From assembly GCA_003132405.1 (NCBI GenBank), contig PKXQ01000140.1:1-53932 (forward strand): 53,932 nucleotides of DNA, written 5' to 3'. The stretch comes from Acidobacteriaceae bacterium. GTDB taxonomy: Bacteria > Acidobacteriota > Terriglobia > Terriglobales > Acidobacteriaceae. Position 1 is the first letter of the stretch. Every line of letters starts with the position of its first letter. A model generated the notes under the pieces. The model saw only the letters and a program-made list of their open reading frames with translations, was not told the DNA's origin and ran no database searches. This document shows positions 53,622 through 53,932 of this stretch, one piece after another. The translations under genes and the position numbers were made by a program.

Positions 53622-53932
53622 TTGAGGGGCTTCGCGAAATCTGCGAGCACTCTCACCGAAGCCCGCTCGCTTGGCGTGCGCACTGCCTTTCTATGTCACA
53701 GTCATGACGATGCGAGTATGGTCCGAGGGTTGTTGAATTTGTTCCAAGAGGACGGTTGGCGCGTGTATGTGGACTGGCAAGACCCCGCGATGAGTGAGAA
53801 GCCCACGAGAGAGACAGCTGAAAAAATAAAACTCACGATCAGGATGATGGACTATTTCCTCTTTCTTGCTACGCCAAATTCCGTCGCTTCGCGCTGGTGT
53901 CCTTGTTGGCGAAAAATCGCGTCTCTGACAAT
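53622..53932 (+). CDS. TIR-domain protein, N-terminus (cut by window edge)
   Basis: From TTG 53622 the frame reads LRGFAKSASTLTEARSLGVR, then TAFLCHSHDDASMVRGLLNL. This is the first strand, box-1-like motif and first helix of a bacterial TIR domain. RVYVDWQDPAMSEKPTRETA and YFLFLATPNSVASRWC follow. The expected next motif (WEIGYAD) is replaced by CWRKIAS at the window edge, which could be a frameshift or variation. TIR proteins are often NADases in phage defence (Thoeris-type or others). The rest of the gene and any partner lie outside the window. The TTG start has only a weak purine site. Confidence 0.65.
   Translation, partial: MRGFAKSASTLTEARSLGVRTAFLCHSHDDASMVRGLLNLFQEDGWRVYVDWQDPAMSEKPTRETAEKIKLTIRMMDYFLFLATPNSVASRWCPCWRKIASLT

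Noticed and set aside
1..53932. CRISPR arrays, rRNA and tRNA genes
   Set aside because: No regularly spaced repeats, no conserved tRNA arms with a matching 3' stem and no rRNA-like stretches were found by eye.

Overview
The window looks like a chromosome segment of an acidobacterium (Terriglobia type). Pointers are a GloVer-repeat/IPT secreted protein, a winged-helix/TPR membrane regulator, many tiny acidobacterial-style orphan proteins (zinc-finger types, a 39-aa MAKVIEF protein, a 53-aa Lys/Arg-rich protein), FG-GAP/Ig-like repeat remnants and a XoxF methanol dehydrogenase. This assignment rests on remembered family distributions, not on a search.

Layout. Positions 1-12,200 are accessory DNA: short orphan genes, a decayed DUF2130-like gene, a HugZ-like protein, and a serine recombinase whose operon lies opposite a small conserved gene across a 35-bp imperfect dyad. 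Positions 12,200-22,700 form a copper/heavy-metal island: cytochrome c, a Cys-rich secreted protein with a frameshift, a continuous CusC-CusB reading frame, CusA, a methyltransferase, a YHS protein and a CopB-type P-ATPase. Positions 24,500-28,800 hold two Crp/Fnr regulators and two rhodanese-like genes. Each rhodanese carries an in-frame TGA in its active-site loop, followed by a SECIS-like hairpin; several neighbouring genes show single-base frame breaks. Positions 28,750-35,560 hold a GAF gene, a 3'-truncated IS1182-type element, three tandem paralogous secreted proteins of unknown function, and gene remnants.

Positions 36,100-47,700 are the metabolic core, a C1-oxidation island. On the minus strand lie glutathione-independent formaldehyde dehydrogenase, a HbpS/GlcG-like protein, lanthanide-type methanol dehydrogenase XoxF and a dihaem cytochrome. 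On the plus strand lie a NAD-linked formate dehydrogenase operon and XoxJ. The two transcription units converge on a 14-bp-stem terminator. Together they could carry methanol to formaldehyde, formate and CO2, with electrons going to cytochrome c and NAD. The formate dehydrogenase catalytic subunit is a selenoprotein (TGA at 37564, canonical GGTCT-loop SECIS). Its usual N-terminal Fe-S module is a separate protein encoded at the end of the operon.

The right end carries a truncated helicase gene, a GloVer protein, a divergent TPR regulator and the start of a TIR-domain protein cut by the window edge.

The most interesting observations are the paired candidate selenocysteine rhodaneses, the rearranged formate dehydrogenase, the CusC-CusB fusion with an internal ribosome-binding site, the recombinase dyad and the triplicated secreted family.
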